The notes under the pieces are model-generated. The model did not search any database. It saw nothing but the letters and a program-made list of their open reading frames with translations, and was not told the DNA's origin. This document shows, in pieces, positions 1 to 9,206 of a stretch of DNA of 64,000 nucleotides (its first letter is position 1; each line of letters begins with the position of its first letter). A program made the position numbers and the translations under genes. This stretch comes from Leucobacter sp. L43 (GTDB lineage: Bacteria; Actinomycetota; Actinomycetes; Actinomycetales; Microbacteriaceae), in contig NZ_JAENJG010000001.1 in the NCBI RefSeq assembly GCF_016597785.1, positions 1,116,001-1,180,000 of the forward strand, given 5' to 3'.

Positions 1-2577
1 GTCGTCGCCCTTCGGCAACGCCGATACTGTGACGGATCGCACGCCGTCCTCCGTGCGCACGGTCACCGGCCCGTCCGCGACCTCCACGAGGGCGAGGCTG
101 CTCAGCGGCTGCGGGCCGGCCGCGGTCTGGATCGTGAGCGCGGCGACGCCTGCCGGGTCCGTCGGCGCCACAGCGTTGGCGAGGTACACCGAAACGGTGT
201 CGGCGTCCATCGTGATCGTACCGATCTGAGCGGGCTGCATCTGCTGCGCGACCTGGCCGGCGACGCCCGCCTCGGTGAGGCCGGCCTGCGCCGCGAGCGT
301 GCGGTCGACCGCGATGCGGAGGAACTCGCGCGATGCACCCAGGTCGCTCTCGACCTGCTGCAGACTGCTCTCGTCCTGCAGTGCGGCGACGACTGCGTCA
401 CTCGCTTCGGCCAGGGTCTCCTGATCCGGGGCCGTGACGTCGACCTCGATCGCACTGGACGAGGTCACGCCTCCTCCTGACTGCCCCAGCGAGAACTCCC
501 CGGCGCCCTCGAGCTGGTCCACGGCGGCGCGGATGTCGTCTTGCACGCGAGCCTGGTCGGCGTCCGGGTCAGTCGTGATCGCGTAGTTCACGGCGCCATC
601 GCCGCCGCCGCCGCCGAACAGCGCTCCGGCTCCGCCTGCGCTGCCGATCGTCACCTGCACGCTCTCGATCGCGGAGACCTCGTTCAACGCCTGCTCGACG
701 TCCTCCGCCTGCGCGAGCTGCGCCTCGAGACTGGTGCCTGGCGCGAGGTTCTGCACGAGACCGACCGAGTTCTGCTCGTCGGATCCGAGGAAGCTCGTCT
801 TCATGAACGGGCTCGCGGCGATCGTCCCGGCGAACACGACGACCGCGATGAGCAACGTGATCGCCGGGCGACGCAGGGTCCACTCGATGATGGGCCGGTA
901 CCGGCGCTGCAACGCCGTCGGGTGCGCATCGATCTCCGCACCGGAGCTGCGCGGCTGCTCGTCGGCGACGGCGCCCGCGCCGGTGTCGACGCCGCTCCCG
1001 GCGGTGACGAACCCGCGTCGACGCCGCGACGGGCCCGTGCGCAGGAACCAGTAGGCGAGCACCGGCACGATCGTGAGCGATACGAGCAACGACGCGACCA
1101 GAGCGATCGTCACCGTGAATGCGAACGGCCGGAAGAGCTCGCCCACCATCCCCGCGACGAAGGCCATCGGCAGGAAGACGGCGACGGTCGTCACGGTCGA
1201 CGCCGTGATCGCTCCAGCCACCTCTCGCACGGCGCCGATGATCACCGCCGACCGCTCCCCTCCATCGGCGAGGTGGCGCTTAATGTTCTCGATCACGACG
1301 ATCGAATCGTCGACGACGCGACCGATCGAGATCGTCAAGGCGCCCAGCGTGAGCAGGTTGAGCGTGTAATCGGCGAAGTTCAGGCCGACGAAGGTGAGCA
1401 GCACCGAGGTCGGAATCGAGATCGCCGTCACGAGCGTCGCTCGGATCGACATCAGGAAGACGAGGATCACGAGCACCGCGAAGACGAGCCCCAGCAGGCC
1501 TTCTGTGGTGAGCGTCTCGATCGACTGCTCGACGTACGGCGCCTGATCGAAGATCACGGTCAGCTTCGCGCCGCCGAGCTGATCCTGCAGCTCATCGAGC
1601 TTCTCCTGCACGGCGTGCGAGACGTCCACCGTATTCGCCGCAGAGGTCTTCGTGACGCCGATCGTCAGCGCCGGCGCGCCGTCCACTCGCGAGATGCTCT
1701 GCTCCGGCCCGGGCTCGAGACGGACGTCGGCGACCGCGCCGATCGTCGCCGGCGCGGCGGGCGCCGCTGCCTCGCCGTCGAGCTGACCGGGGGATTGCGG
1801 AGCCTGCTGCTGCGCAGCCAGCTGCTCGGCGCCCAGCGCGATGGGGAGCGCGGCGATCTCATCGGCCGATTCGAGCTCGGTGCCCGCTTGCACGGCGAGG
1901 GTTCGATCCCCCTCGGTCACCGATCCTGCAGCGATCAGCACGCCGCTCTGCTGCAGCGTGTCGGTGATGGACTGCGGGCTCAGACCCTGTGCCGCGAGGG
2001 CTTCGAGATTCGGCTGGATCGTGACCCGCTCGGGTCGTGCGCCGCTCAGCTGCGCGTCGCGAACGCCGTCGAGGTCTGAGAGGTCGGGGATCGCGGTGCG
2101 CTCGACCAGTGCCGCGGTCGACTGCAGGTCCTCCCCTTCGGCGGGAGTCACCGCGATCTGGATCACGGGGAAGTCATCGATGGTGCCGGAGAGCACTTGC
2201 GTGTCCGCGGCTTCCGGGAGCACCTGGGAGATGCGGCTGATCGCCCGCTCGACCTTCTGCTCCGTCGAGGCGAGATCGACGCCATAGGTGAACTCTGCGA
2301 GCACCGTCGACGTTCCCGTGCTCGACGTCGCCGAAGAGGTCTCGAGCTGCGGCACTCCGCGCAAGGCGGTCTCGATCGGCATCGAGACGTCGTTGTTGAC
2401 GACCTCAGGAGAAGCGCCCGGGTAGCTCGTCACCACCGCGATGGTCGGGAACTGCACCGACGGCATGAGTTCTTGCTTGAGCGATCCGGCTCCGATCACC
2501 CCGAACACGGCTGCGACGATCGTGACGAGCGCGATCAGCGCGCGGTTCTTGAGGCTCAGCGCCGTAAGGAGGTGCAT
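1..2577 (-). CDS. RND-family efflux permease (HAE1/AcrB type), C-terminus cut by window edge
   Basis: Cytoplasmic-membrane exporter expected to expel hydrophobic or amphipathic compounds using the proton gradient. The 859 visible codons run open from the ATG at 2577 to the left edge; family members are about 1,050 residues, so roughly 200 are missing. Seen: an N-terminal membrane helix (residues ~10-30), a first extracytoplasmic domain, a cluster of helices at ~340-530 with the family's paired-Asp motif VVDDSIVVIENI near residue 420 (proton relay in AcrB), then a hydrophilic Arg/Gly-rich linker, helix 7 near 570 and much of the second extracytoplasmic domain. A GATAAT box lies 7 nt before the ATG, so the mRNA is probably leaderless. 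No adaptor or outer-membrane partner gene is visible, as expected in a Gram-positive. Substrate unknown. Confidence 0.9.
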   Translation of the reverse strand, partial: MHLLTALSLKNRALIALVTIVAAVFGVIGAGSLKQELMPSVQFPTIAVVTSYPGASPEVVNNDVSMPIETALRGVPQLETSSATSSTGTSTVLAEFTYGVDLASTEQKVERAISRISQVLPEAADTQVLSGTIDDFPVIQIAVTPAEGEDLQSTAALVERTAIPDLSDLDGVRDAQLSGARPERVTIQPNLEALAAQGLSPQSITDTLQQSGVLIAAGSVTEGDRTLAVQAGTELESADEIAALPIALGAEQLAAQQQAPQSPGQLDGEAAAPAAPATIGAVADVRLEPGPEQSISRVDGAPALTIGVTKTSAANTVDVSHAVQEKLDELQDQLGGAKLTVIFDQAPYVEQSIETLTTEGLLGLVFAVLVILVFLMSIRATLVTAISIPTSVLLTFVGLNFADYTLNLLTLGALTISIGRVVDDSIVVIENIKRHLADGGERSAVIIGAVREVAGAITASTVTTVAVFLPMAFVAGMVGELFRPFAFTVTIALVASLLVSLTIVPVLAYWFLRTGPSRRRRGFVTAGSGVDTGAGAVADEQPRSSGAEIDAHPTALQRRYRPIIEWTLRRPAITLLIAVVVFAGTIAASPFMKTSFLGSDEQNSVGLVQNLAPGTSLEAQLAQAEDVEQALNEVSAIESVQVTIGSAGGAGALFGGGGGDGAVNYAITTDPDADQARVQDDIRAAVDQLEGAGEFSLGQSGGGVTSSSAIEVDVTAPDQETLAEASDAVVAALQDESSLQQVESDLGASREFLRIAVDRTLAAQAGLTEAGVAGQVAQQMQPAQIGTITMDADTVSVYLANAVAPTDPAGVAALTIQTAAGPQPLSSLALVEVADGPVTVRTEDGVRSVTVSALPKGDD

Positions 2578-2584
2578 GGGCTTG

Positions 2585-2654
2585 ATTATCCCATGCAGCA
2601 CCCGCTCCCGATGCGGCACCGGTGTGGCCTCTCCCGCGCCGGAAGGGAGATAAT
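2585..2654. promoter_or_regulatory. Divergent pair of -10 boxes for two leaderless genes
   Basis: On the minus strand GATAAT (2585-2590) is 7 nt before the RND permease ATG; on the plus strand GATAAT (2649-2654) is 6 nt before the DUF445 ATG at 2661. With transcription starting about 7 nt after the -10 box, both mRNAs would begin at or next to their start codons. No clear -35 boxes. Confidence 0.6.
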
Positions 2655-2660
2655 ACTGGA

Positions 2661-3965
2661 ATGCCGCAGCCCCGCACCCGCCGAACGCTCGGTGCCGTAT
2701 CCCCCGTCGACTTCCAGCGCCTCGCCGAATTGAGACGCATGCAGGCCATCGCCGTCGGCCTGCTCATCGCGATGGCGGTGCTCTTCGTGGTCTCATTCAT
2801 CTTGCAGTCGCGCTTCCCCGGTTGGGGCTTCGTCCGCGCCGCGAGCGAAGGAGGAATGGTCGGCGCCCTTGCCGATTGGTTCGCCGTCACCGCACTGTTC
2901 CGGCATCCGCTCGGGATCAAGATCCCGCACACCAATCTCATCTCGCAGAAGAAGGACGACATCGGCGAGGGGCTCGGCTCCTTCGTCGAGGAGAACTTCC
3001 TCGCCGAGGACGTCGTGCACGACAAGCTCTCCCAGATCAGCGGAGCGCGGCGGGCCGGTGAATGGCTCGTGGAACGTCAGAACGCCGAGCGGGTGAGCGC
3101 CATGGTGGCGACAGCGAGCCTCGGCGCGCTCGCGGTGCTCGATGACGACGATGTGCAGGAGCTTCTCGAGGTGCTCGTGCGTCGCCACGTCATCGATCCC
3201 GAATGGAGCCCGCTGCTCGGGCGAGCGGCGGAATCGTTCGTCGCCGGGGGCCACCACGAGGCGCTGCTCGATATCGCCGCCGAGCGCCTCGAAGGGTGGC
3301 TCGTGGAGCATCCGGACGCGTTCGACCGCGTCGTGTCGTCACGGCTGCCGTCGTGGATGCCGGGCATCGTCGACCGGTTCGTCGACCACCGTCTGCACAC
3401 CGAGGCCGTTCGCTTCGTGCAGAGCGTCGCCGTCGAGCGCGATCATCCCTTCCGCATCGCCATGAGCAAGTTCCTGTCCGACCTCGCGGGAGACCTGCAG
3501 TCGCAGGAGCGCTTGCAGGGGCAGCTCGAAGCGTTCAAGCACGGCGTCTTCGACAGCCCGCGCATCAGGGCGCTCGCGCAGAGCACGTGGCAGACCGCTC
3601 GCGCCGCCATCGTCGAGATGCTCGAAGACGCCGAGAGCGATCTGCGCACTCGCATGGTGCGCGCTGCACAGGACTTCGGGCTCAAGCTGCAGGAGGATGC
3701 GACGCTGCAGTACAAGATCGACGTCTGGGTGATGGAAGTCGTCGAGCGTCTCGTGCGCACGTACCGGCACGACCTCGCCAACGTCATCTCAGAGACCGTG
3801 CAGCGGTGGGATGCTCGGGAGGCCGCTGAGAAGATCGAGCTCCAGGTCGGCAAGGATCTGCAGTTCATCCGCATCAACGGCACCGTGGTCGGCTCGCTCG
3901 CCGGCCTCGCCATCTACGCGATGGCGACCCTCGTGATCGCGCCCCTGGCCGGCATCTCCCACTAG
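2661..3965 (+). CDS. DUF445 family membrane protein (YjiN-like)
   Basis: Protein of 434 residues of unknown biochemical function. It has a membrane helix at about residues 32-55, the conserved DUF445 segment SEGGMVGALADWFAVTALFR just after it, a long amphipathic helical central region, and a second membrane helix near the C-terminus (TVVGSLAGLAIYAMATLVIA). This gives two membrane anchors around a large soluble domain, the usual DUF445 layout. Start chosen at 2661 because a GATAAT -10 box sits 6 nt before it; an upstream in-frame start at 2622 would lie ahead of this promoter. Transcribed divergently from the RND exporter. Confidence 0.85.
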   Translation: MPQPRTRRTLGAVSPVDFQRLAELRRMQAIAVGLLIAMAVLFVVSFILQSRFPGWGFVRAASEGGMVGALADWFAVTALFRHPLGIKIPHTNLISQKKDDIGEGLGSFVEENFLAEDVVHDKLSQISGARRAGEWLVERQNAERVSAMVATASLGALAVLDDDDVQELLEVLVRRHVIDPEWSPLLGRAAESFVAGGHHEALLDIAAERLEGWLVEHPDAFDRVVSSRLPSWMPGIVDRFVDHRLHTEAVRFVQSVAVERDHPFRIAMSKFLSDLAGDLQSQERLQGQLEAFKHGVFDSPRIRALAQSTWQTARAAIVEMLEDAESDLRTRMVRAAQDFGLKLQEDATLQYKIDVWVMEVVERLVRTYRHDLANVISETVQRWDAREAAEKIELQVGKDLQFIRINGTVVGSLAGLAIYAMATLVIAPLAGISH

Positions 3966-4038
3966 CCGCCGACCGGATCGCGGACGCGACGCACGCGCCC
4001 CCGCACGCCCGGTCTCCCCGGCAGCGGGAGGGATCGCC

Positions 4039-4674
4039 TCACTCGTAGGCGATCGGGAGCAGGAGGTCCTGCACGCGATCCGCGGCGGCAGTGTGGTCGG
4101 CGCGCGTCGCAATCGCGCATCGCGTCTCCCGGCAGTCGAGGCCTTCTCCCGACGCTTCGGGCATGGTGAGCGTCACCGAGAAGTCGCCCGCGGTTGCATC
4201 CGCGTACCGGTGCGTCGCGAAATTGCGCCAGGCCCAGTCGTTCGTCACCCATGCGCTCGTCAGCTGGGAGTCGTCCACGTCACCGGTCTCGGCGCCCTCC
4301 GGTATCCCTCCGAGGCAGGGTCCTGGTTTCTCACCGGTCACCTCGGGAATCGCGCAGACCGCGACGTATATGCCGATACCGGCATCGAAGCCGGAGCCCT
4401 CGATCCGGATCGTTTCACCCGGCTTCACCGCGTCGAGCCTCGCCGGCCCGTTCTCGTCGAAGGCGCTCAGCGTTCTCACTCGCCCATCCGCGCCACGCGC
4501 GGACGTCTCGGGCACGATGTCCGCGGGAATCTCCTGACCGGAGCCCCCTGCACTGCGATGGAGCAGGATGGGCGCGGTCACGGCGACGACTGCGACCAGC
4601 ACCAGAGCGGCCACGATCAGGAGCGCGACGAGCACGATTCTGGAGGGGCGGACGCGCGTCGAAGACATGTCCAC
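4039..4674 (-). CDS. Membrane-anchored extracytoplasmic protein with neocarzinostatin/HtaA-associated-like fold
   Basis: A 211-residue protein with a cytoplasmic basic N-terminus, one membrane helix (about residues 13-35) and an extracytoplasmic domain. The domain contains IRIEGSGFDAGIGIYVAVC, a C-PGPCLGG segment, and the pair DC-x3-RCAIATRADHTAAADR. The glycine-phenylalanine strand followed by cysteine pairs resembles the Ig-like domains found beside HtaA and neocarzinostatin-type proteins of actinobacteria; this comparison is from memory. Two Met codons (4674 and 4668) are both possible starts. Convergent with the DUF445 gene and divergent from the DUF3073 gene. Surface binding role is possible but unproven. 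Confidence 0.6.
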   Translation of the reverse strand: MDMSSTRVRPSRIVLVALLIVAALVLVAVVAVTAPILLHRSAGGSGQEIPADIVPETSARGADGRVRTLSAFDENGPARLDAVKPGETIRIEGSGFDAGIGIYVAVCAIPEVTGEKPGPCLGGIPEGAETGDVDDSQLTSAWVTNDWAWRNFATHRYADATAGDFSVTLTMPEASGEGLDCRETRCAIATRADHTAAADRVQDLLLPIAYE

Positions 4675-4713
4675 ATGCTAACGCGCTGCGTTCGTCGCGC
4701 AGGTTCATCATGC

Positions 4714-4719
4714 TAGAAT
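4714..4719 (+). promoter_or_regulatory. -10 box (TAGAAT) of the DUF3073 gene
   Basis: TAGAAT about 79 nt before the ATG at 4798. This gene therefore has a leader and its own ribosome site (TAAGGGGG), unlike many neighbours. Confidence 0.45.
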
Positions 4720-4797
4720 CTGCACCATACGTCTATGAACTGGTATCTGCCTCGGGGATCACATCTCGCGGGGCCCGACTGTGTAAGGGGGTCACGC

Positions 4798-4995
4798 ATG
4801 GGGCGCGGCCGTCAGAAGGCAAAGCACACCAAGGTCGCCAGGGAGCTGAAGTATTTCAGCCCCGACACGAACTACTCTGCGCTGCAACAGGAACTCTCAG
4901 CGGCTGAGGCTGCAGAGGCGTCTCGAGTGCGAGAGGAAGACCCTTGGGCGGAATATGCCAGTAAGTACAACGCGGACGATGACGACGAGGATTGA
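4798..4995 (+). CDS. DUF3073 domain protein
   Basis: Small, charged actinobacterial protein of 65 residues and unknown function. The N-terminal MGRGRQKAKHTKVARELKYF is the hallmark of DUF3073, and the tail is acidic (DDDDED). Start set at 4798, where this signature begins and where AAGGGGG gives a good ribosome site; an in-frame upstream start at 4735 would add a non-conserved extension. Ends at a strong hairpin shared with the convergent gpmA. No membrane segment. The basic head and acidic tail could suit nucleic-acid or ribosome contacts, but that is a guess. Confidence 0.85.
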   Translation: MGRGRQKAKHTKVARELKYFSPDTNYSALQQELSAAEAAEASRVREEDPWAEYASKYNADDDDED

Positions 4996-5027
4996 TTCTC
5001 GGTTCGCACAGCGCGCTTCGGCTTGAC

Positions 5028-5063
5028 GAGTAAGGGCCCCTCCGACAGGAGGGGCCCTTACTC
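5028..5063. terminator. Bidirectional hairpin terminator between DUF3073 and gpmA
   Basis: Perfect 16-bp stem (5028-5043 with 5048-5063) and a 4-nt GACA loop, placed between convergent genes. There is no long U-run on either side. Confidence 0.8.
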
Positions 5064-5080
5064 GTAGCTTGAGTGGGTGA

Positions 5081-5827
5081 TCAGGCGCCCTTGCCCTGCG
5101 CGGCGACGGCTGCCGCTCCGGCTGCAGCGGCTTCCGGGTCGAGGTAGCGTCCCGCGCCGTTCGGCGTCCCATCCGCGTTGATGTCGTAGACGAGCGGCAT
5201 ACCCGTCGGGATGTTCACCCCGGCGATGTCGGTGTCCGAGATCCCGTCGAGGTGCTTCACGAGTGCGCGGAGTGAATTGCCGTGCGCGGTGACGAGCACC
5301 GTCTTGCCGGCATTCAGGTCGGGCAGAATGCTCTGCTCCCAGTAGGGCAGCATGCGATCGATCACGTCGGCGAGGCACTCGGTCCTCGGTCGCTCACCGT
5401 CGATGTCGGCATAGCGCGGATCGTCGGCCTGCGACCACTCGCTCGCGTCGTCGAGCGCGGGGGGCGGGGTGTCGAACGAACGCCGCCACTCCATGAACTG
5501 CTCCTCGCCGTACTTCTCCAGCGTCTCAGCCTTGTCGAGGCCCTGCAGGGCGCCGTAATGCCGCTCGTTGAGACGCCACGAACGACGAACCGGGACCCAG
5601 AGCCGATCGGCGCTGTCGAGTGCGAGGTGAGCGGTCTGAATCGCGCGGCTCAGCAGCGAGGTGTGCAGCACATCGGGGAGCAGACCTGCCTCGGCGAGCA
5701 GCTCGCCTCCGCGCTTCGCCTCGGCGCGCCCCTGGTCGGTGAGCCGCACATCGACCCAGCCGGTGAACAGGTTCTTCTGGTTCCACTCGCTCTGCCCGTG
5801 ACGGAGCAGGATCAACGTATTCGTCAT
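5081..5827 (-). CDS. gpmA: 2,3-bisphosphoglycerate-dependent phosphoglycerate mutase
   Basis: Cytosolic glycolytic enzyme interconverting 3- and 2-phosphoglycerate through a phosphohistidine. The 248-residue product has the RHG catalytic motif near the N-terminus ([12 protein letters not shown]), the [14 protein letters not shown] segment, the [14 protein letters not shown] region and the second catalytic histidine in [15 protein letters not shown]; length fits the dPGM family. The track-like upstream GTG at 5833 lies inside the space between a TAGACT -10 box (5835-5840) and the ATG at 5827, which is 7 nt away; the ATG is therefore the likely leaderless start. Confidence 0.95.
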   Translation of the reverse strand: MTNTLILLRHGQSEWNQKNLFTGWVDVRLTDQGRAEAKRGGELLAEAGLLPDVLHTSLLSRAIQTAHLALDSADRLWVPVRRSWRLNERHYGALQGLDKAETLEKYGEEQFMEWRRSFDTPPPALDDASEWSQADDPRYADIDGERPRTECLADVIDRMLPYWEQSILPDLNAGKTVLVTAHGNSLRALVKHLDGISDTDIAGVNIPTGMPLVYDINADGTPNGAGRYLDPEAAAAGAAAVAAQGKGA

Positions 5828-5870
5828 GCTCACCAGTCTATGGGGAGACCACCGCTCCCCGCCGCGCGGC

Positions 5871-7007
5871 TCATAGACGTTTCAACCGCGGCACCGAGCG
5901 TGCAGCGCCGGCGCTCGACGGAACGATGACCTCCTGCGTTGCGGCGATCGGGTCGCCCGGCGCGGCCTGCGGGTCGGCGCCCTCCGAGCCGCCGCGGACT
6001 TCGAGTGCGACGTCTTCGGCGACGGATCGCTTGAGCAGTGCGAGAGCGATGCCGCCCCACTCGTGGTGCAGCGCGGCGCGCGTGACGCGGCCGACCGGCC
6101 GTGCCCCCGGCTCCGTGGCTGAACCCGGCCCGGCGAACACGAGCGCTCCGGCCACCGGCAGCTCACCGCCGGTGCCGTCGAGGTGGAGCAGCGCGAGACG
6201 ACGGGGCGGATGCCCCAGGTTGTGCACTTTCGCCACGGTCTCCTGACCGCGGTAGCAGCCCTTCGTGAGGTGGACGGCGGTGCGCAACCAATCGAGCTCG
6301 TGCGGAATCGTGCGTTCATCGACGTCCCCCGCCTGCGAGGGTCGCCACGCTCGCACCTCGAGCGCATCGAGTGCGAGCACGCCCGCTGCGCGCACGGCAC
6401 CGCGGGTCACGAGGTCGACCACGGATGCGAGGCGTTCGCGTTCGAAGACGAAGTGGGTGGCCGACCAGTGCGCACCCGCGTGCTCCGCATCGTCCCGGGC
6501 GTACTGCACGCCTCCGCGTGCCACCGCGGACCAGGGGTCTCGCCACTCGACCGCAGGTCCGAGGCTGTGCAGGGCGTCGCGTGCGTCGCCCTCGAAGGCG
6601 AGCACCGTCGCGTACTTCTCGCTGCGGTCCTCCACCTCGACGCGCAATGCGAAGCGCATTCGCGTGAGGAACGCGGCAAGGGGGGCCGCTGAGCCGGCGT
6701 CGACCAGCAGCCACGTCCGCTCACCGTCATCGACGACGCGCACGGCGCGCTCGATTCGCCCATTCGGGTCGAGCAGAAGCGACTCGGTGCTCTCGCCCGG
6801 TCGGAGCGCGAGCAGATGCTGACTCGTCATGGAGTGCAGCCAACTCAGTCGATCCGCCCCCGATACGACGACGATGCCGTGATGCGAGAGGTCGACGATT
6901 GCGCCTCCCGCTTCCAGCGCTCGCTGCTCGAGCAGCGGCTCGCCGTAGTGCGACGCTACGCCCTCGTCCGATGCAACGCGCCCCGGCAGCTCGGAGAACG
7001 GCGTCAC
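5871..7007 (-). CDS. ygfZ: YgfZ/GcvT-family folate-binding protein
   Basis: Tetrahydrofolate-binding protein related to the glycine-cleavage T protein; YgfZ/IBA57 homologues support repair or assembly of certain iron-sulfur enzymes. The 378-residue sequence carries the family signature KGCYRGQE around residue 250, with its conserved cysteine, and a GcvT-like N-terminal half ([18 protein letters not shown]). GTG start at 7007 with a GGAG ribosome site 5 nt upstream. It lies 38 nt downstream of a 36-residue membrane peptide gene on the same strand and 43 nt upstream of gpmA. Confidence 0.88.
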   Translation of the reverse strand: MTPFSELPGRVASDEGVASHYGEPLLEQRALEAGGAIVDLSHHGIVVVSGADRLSWLHSMTSQHLLALRPGESTESLLLDPNGRIERAVRVVDDGERTWLLVDAGSAAPLAAFLTRMRFALRVEVEDRSEKYATVLAFEGDARDALHSLGPAVEWRDPWSAVARGGVQYARDDAEHAGAHWSATHFVFERERLASVVDLVTRGAVRAAGVLALDALEVRAWRPSQAGDVDERTIPHELDWLRTAVHLTKGCYRGQETVAKVHNLGHPPRRLALLHLDGTGGELPVAGALVFAGPGSATEPGARPVGRVTRAALHHEWGGIALALLKRSVAEDVALEVRGGSEGADPQAAPGDPIAATQEVIVPSSAGAARSVPRLKRL

Positions 7008-7045
7008 GTCGACTCCGCGCCCCTCGGCGTCGCTCTCGAGAACGC

Positions 7046-7156
7046 TCAGCGCTGTCCCTTGAAGAGCTTGTAGATGACCGTGCCCGACACCCAGGCGATC
7101 GCGAGTGAGGCCAGGCCGAGCAGGCCGAGGTAGAAGAGTTCGAGCGCGAGAAGCAT
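7046..7156 (-). CDS. 36-residue single-helix membrane protein
   Basis: Too short for most gene callers. Translation gives a hydrophobic segment (residues ~2-28, including YLGLLGLASLAIAWVSG) followed by a short basic tail ending YKLFKGQR. A TAGACT -10 box (7163-7168) lies 6 nt before the ATG, so it fits the leaderless pattern seen throughout this window, and the next gene is ygfZ 38 nt downstream. I recall similar tiny proteins beside ygfZ in related actinobacteria. Function unknown; a membrane-inserted regulator is possible. Confidence 0.65.
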   Translation of the reverse strand: MLLALELFYLGLLGLASLAIAWVSGTVIYKLFKGQR

Positions 7157-7190
7157 GACGACAGTCTACATCGCCTGCGCGACTTCTCGG

Positions 7191-7487
7191 TTAGAGGACG
7201 AGTCCGACCACGTCGATGATCGCGATGATGACCACCGAACCCGCCACGCTGAACGAGACACGCGTGATGAACCCTTCGCGCTGCGCGGTGCCGAGCTGCA
7301 GTGCGAACGTCACGAGCGCTGAGACTCCCACCGCGAGCACGAGCCACGAGAAGCGTTCTTCTGGCGCGGTGAGCAGGGTGACGAGCGTGCCCATGACGGC
7401 CGCCGCCGCCCAAGCGAGGATCAGCCGCGGTACGTGCCAGGAGTGCGCATCGGGCATCTCCGCGGTCTCGGGGGGCATCTCGGTCAT
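7191..7487 (-). CDS. Small three-helix membrane protein
   Basis: Product of 98 residues with a short hydrophilic N-terminus and about three membrane helices (LILAWAAAAVMGTLVTLLT, FSWLVLAVGVSALVTFAL, VAGSVVIIAIIDVVGLVL). The start was placed at the ATG at 7487, where the hydrophilic head begins; a weak AAGAAT -10 box (7494-7499) is 6 nt upstream. A much longer in-frame extension upstream overlaps glnR on the other strand and is not credible. Divergent from glnR. No family recognised with certainty. Confidence 0.7.
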   Translation of the reverse strand: MTEMPPETAEMPDAHSWHVPRLILAWAAAAVMGTLVTLLTAPEERFSWLVLAVGVSALVTFALQLGTAQREGFITRVSFSVAGSVVIIAIIDVVGLVL

Positions 7488-7608
7488 TGCGCCATTCTTC
7501 CACACGCCGCGAAACAGCCCGGCGAGCTCGAAACACTCGCGAAACGGGGGCGAAACAGGCCGCACAGTACTATTTGGTGCAGGCCACGAGACGAGGAAGG
7601 ACGGGTAG

Positions 7609-8280
7609 ATGCAACTCCTCTGCCTCTCAGATCGCGATCCGGCTGATTCACTCCCCGGGCTCGACCTCCTCCCGCACGATGTGCGCACCTCGCCGCTCTC
7701 CCTCCGAGTTCCGGAGACCATGGCGGATCGATTCGATGCCGTGCTCATCGACGGCACGCTCGACGCCCGCCGTGCACGCAGCGCGTGCCTCAGCATGGTC
7801 GATGGGAGCGAGACGCCGCGCGTCGTCATCCTCCCCGAGGTGGCGCTCACGGCGCTGACCCCGGATTGGGGCGTGCAGGAGCTGCTCCTGCCGACCGCGA
7901 GCCCCGTCGAGATCGAGCTCCGGCTGCGACTGCTCGAGCGCCCCAGGGCTGCCGCGCAGCCGGCCGCCGTGCACGCCGCCGGAGTCGTCATCGACGAATC
8001 GAACTTCACCGCTCGGCTCTTCGGCCGTCCGCTCGACCTCACTTACAAGGAGTTCGAGTTGCTGCACTTCCTCGCGGGCAACCCGGGTCGCGTGTTCACG
8101 CGCGAGCAGCTGCTGAGCGAGGTGTGGGGCACCGACTACTTCGGCGGCACGCGCACCGTCGACGTGCACGTGCGACGTCTCCGTGCGAAGCTGGGCGAAC
8201 ACGAGGGTCTGATCAGTACGGTGCGCGGGGTCGGCTACGGCTTCGCACGGGCCCGTATCGAGGAGGAAGAGACGGAATGA
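7609..8280 (+). CDS. glnR: GlnR-like OmpR-family orphan response regulator
   Basis: Transcription factor of 223 residues. The N-terminal half is a divergent receiver domain resembling actinobacterial GlnR (DAVLIDG; LTPDWGVQELLLPTASPVEI), and the C-terminal half is a winged-helix DNA-binding domain (LTYKEFELLHFLAGNPGRVF, then VWGTDYFGGTRTVDVHVRRL). GlnR controls nitrogen assimilation in other actinobacteria, and glnR next to mshD is also the arrangement in Mycobacterium tuberculosis, which supports the name. A TACTAT box (7568-7573) and GAAGGACGG ribosome site precede the ATG. Stop overlaps the mshD start by 4 nt. No sensor kinase gene is nearby. Confidence 0.8.
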   Translation: MQLLCLSDRDPADSLPGLDLLPHDVRTSPLSLRVPETMADRFDAVLIDGTLDARRARSACLSMVDGSETPRVVILPEVALTALTPDWGVQELLLPTASPVEIELRLRLLERPRAAAQPAAVHAAGVVIDESNFTARLFGRPLDLTYKEFELLHFLAGNPGRVFTREQLLSEVWGTDYFGGTRTVDVHVRRLRAKLGEHEGLISTVRGVGYGFARARIEEEETE

Positions 8281-9206
8281 CGCATCTCGAGTCGTACGCC
8301 GCAACCCGCCCGTCCGACTTCGAGCTCGCCCGGCGCATCATCGCCGCGGCGCATCAGCACGATGGAGCGTCGCCCGTCTCCGATCAGGCGCTGCTCGCCG
8401 CGGCGCAGGGCGAGCGATCGCTGCTCCTGTTCCGGGGCGATGCGAACGCGGATCCCGTGGCCGTCGGCGTCGTCGGCCAGGGCGAGGTCGATCTCGTCGT
8501 GCTCCCGCAGGCGCGTGGGAACGGAGTCGGCACTGCGGCCCTCGCCGAACTGCTGCATCGCGTCGACGCCGAGGCGCTCGCGTGGGCGCACGGCGAGAAT
8601 CCGGCCGCCGAGGCCCTCCTGCGCCGCGCCGGTTTCACCCCGGTGCGCTCGCTCTATCGCATGGCCCTCGATCCCGCACTGCTCCCGCAGCCCAGTTCGG
8701 ACGCGGTCGCACTCGACCTGCCAGACGGGTTCGAGCTGCGCCCATTCGACCCCGAGCGGCCCGACGACGCCGGCAGGTGGGTGCGGGCGAACGCTGCAGC
8801 CTTCGCGACGCACCCCGAGCAGGGGCGCGTCACCGAATCGGACTTCGCCTTGATGCGGGCCGAAGAGTGGTTCGACCCGGAAGATCTGCTGCTCCTCATC
8901 GACGGCACCGGCGAGGCCGCGGGATCGACGTGGATCAAGACGCTCCGTGATCCCGAGGTCGAGACGGAGCTCTACGCCGTCGGAGTGCGCCCGGAGTTCG
9001 CCGGGCAGGGACTCGGGGGCCTGCTCCTCGACGCGACACTCGCTCGCATGGCGCAGCACCGGCCGCAGCGGGTCTCGCTGTACGTCGACGGCGACAACGA
9101 TCGCGCCGTGCGCATGTACGAACGCGCGGGGTTCACCATCGATTCACGCAGTCGCCAGTGGAGAACGGCCTCACCGGCCTCCCCTGGTGCCACAATGGAT
9201 CCATGA
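8277..9206 (+). CDS. mshD: Mycothiol synthase
   Basis: Last enzyme of mycothiol biosynthesis: acetylates cysteinyl-glucosaminyl-inositol with acetyl-CoA. The 309-residue protein holds two GNAT domains, each with an acetyl-CoA-binding loop (RGNGVGTAALAEL in the first half; EFAGQGLGGLLLDATL in the second), and ends with the strands typical of GNAT folds. Starts at the ATG within ATGA, overlapping glnR by 4 nt, so translation is probably coupled; its stop overlaps the ppk1 start in the same way. Presence of this gene marks the organism as a mycothiol-producing actinobacterium. Confidence 0.92.
   Translation: MTHLESYAATRPSDFELARRIIAAAHQHDGASPVSDQALLAAAQGERSLLLFRGDANADPVAVGVVGQGEVDLVVLPQARGNGVGTAALAELLHRVDAEALAWAHGENPAAEALLRRAGFTPVRSLYRMALDPALLPQPSSDAVALDLPDGFELRPFDPERPDDAGRWVRANAAAFATHPEQGRVTESDFALMRAEEWFDPEDLLLLIDGTGEAAGSTWIKTLRDPEVETELYAVGVRPEFAGQGLGGLLLDATLARMAQHRPQRVSLYVDGDNDRAVRMYERAGFTIDSRSRQWRTASPASPGATMDP

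Noticed and set aside
541-2079. Plus-strand open frame of 512 codons
   Set aside because: Antisense to the RND exporter; product is Arg/Asp/His-rich without any domain, a normal shadow in high-GC DNA.
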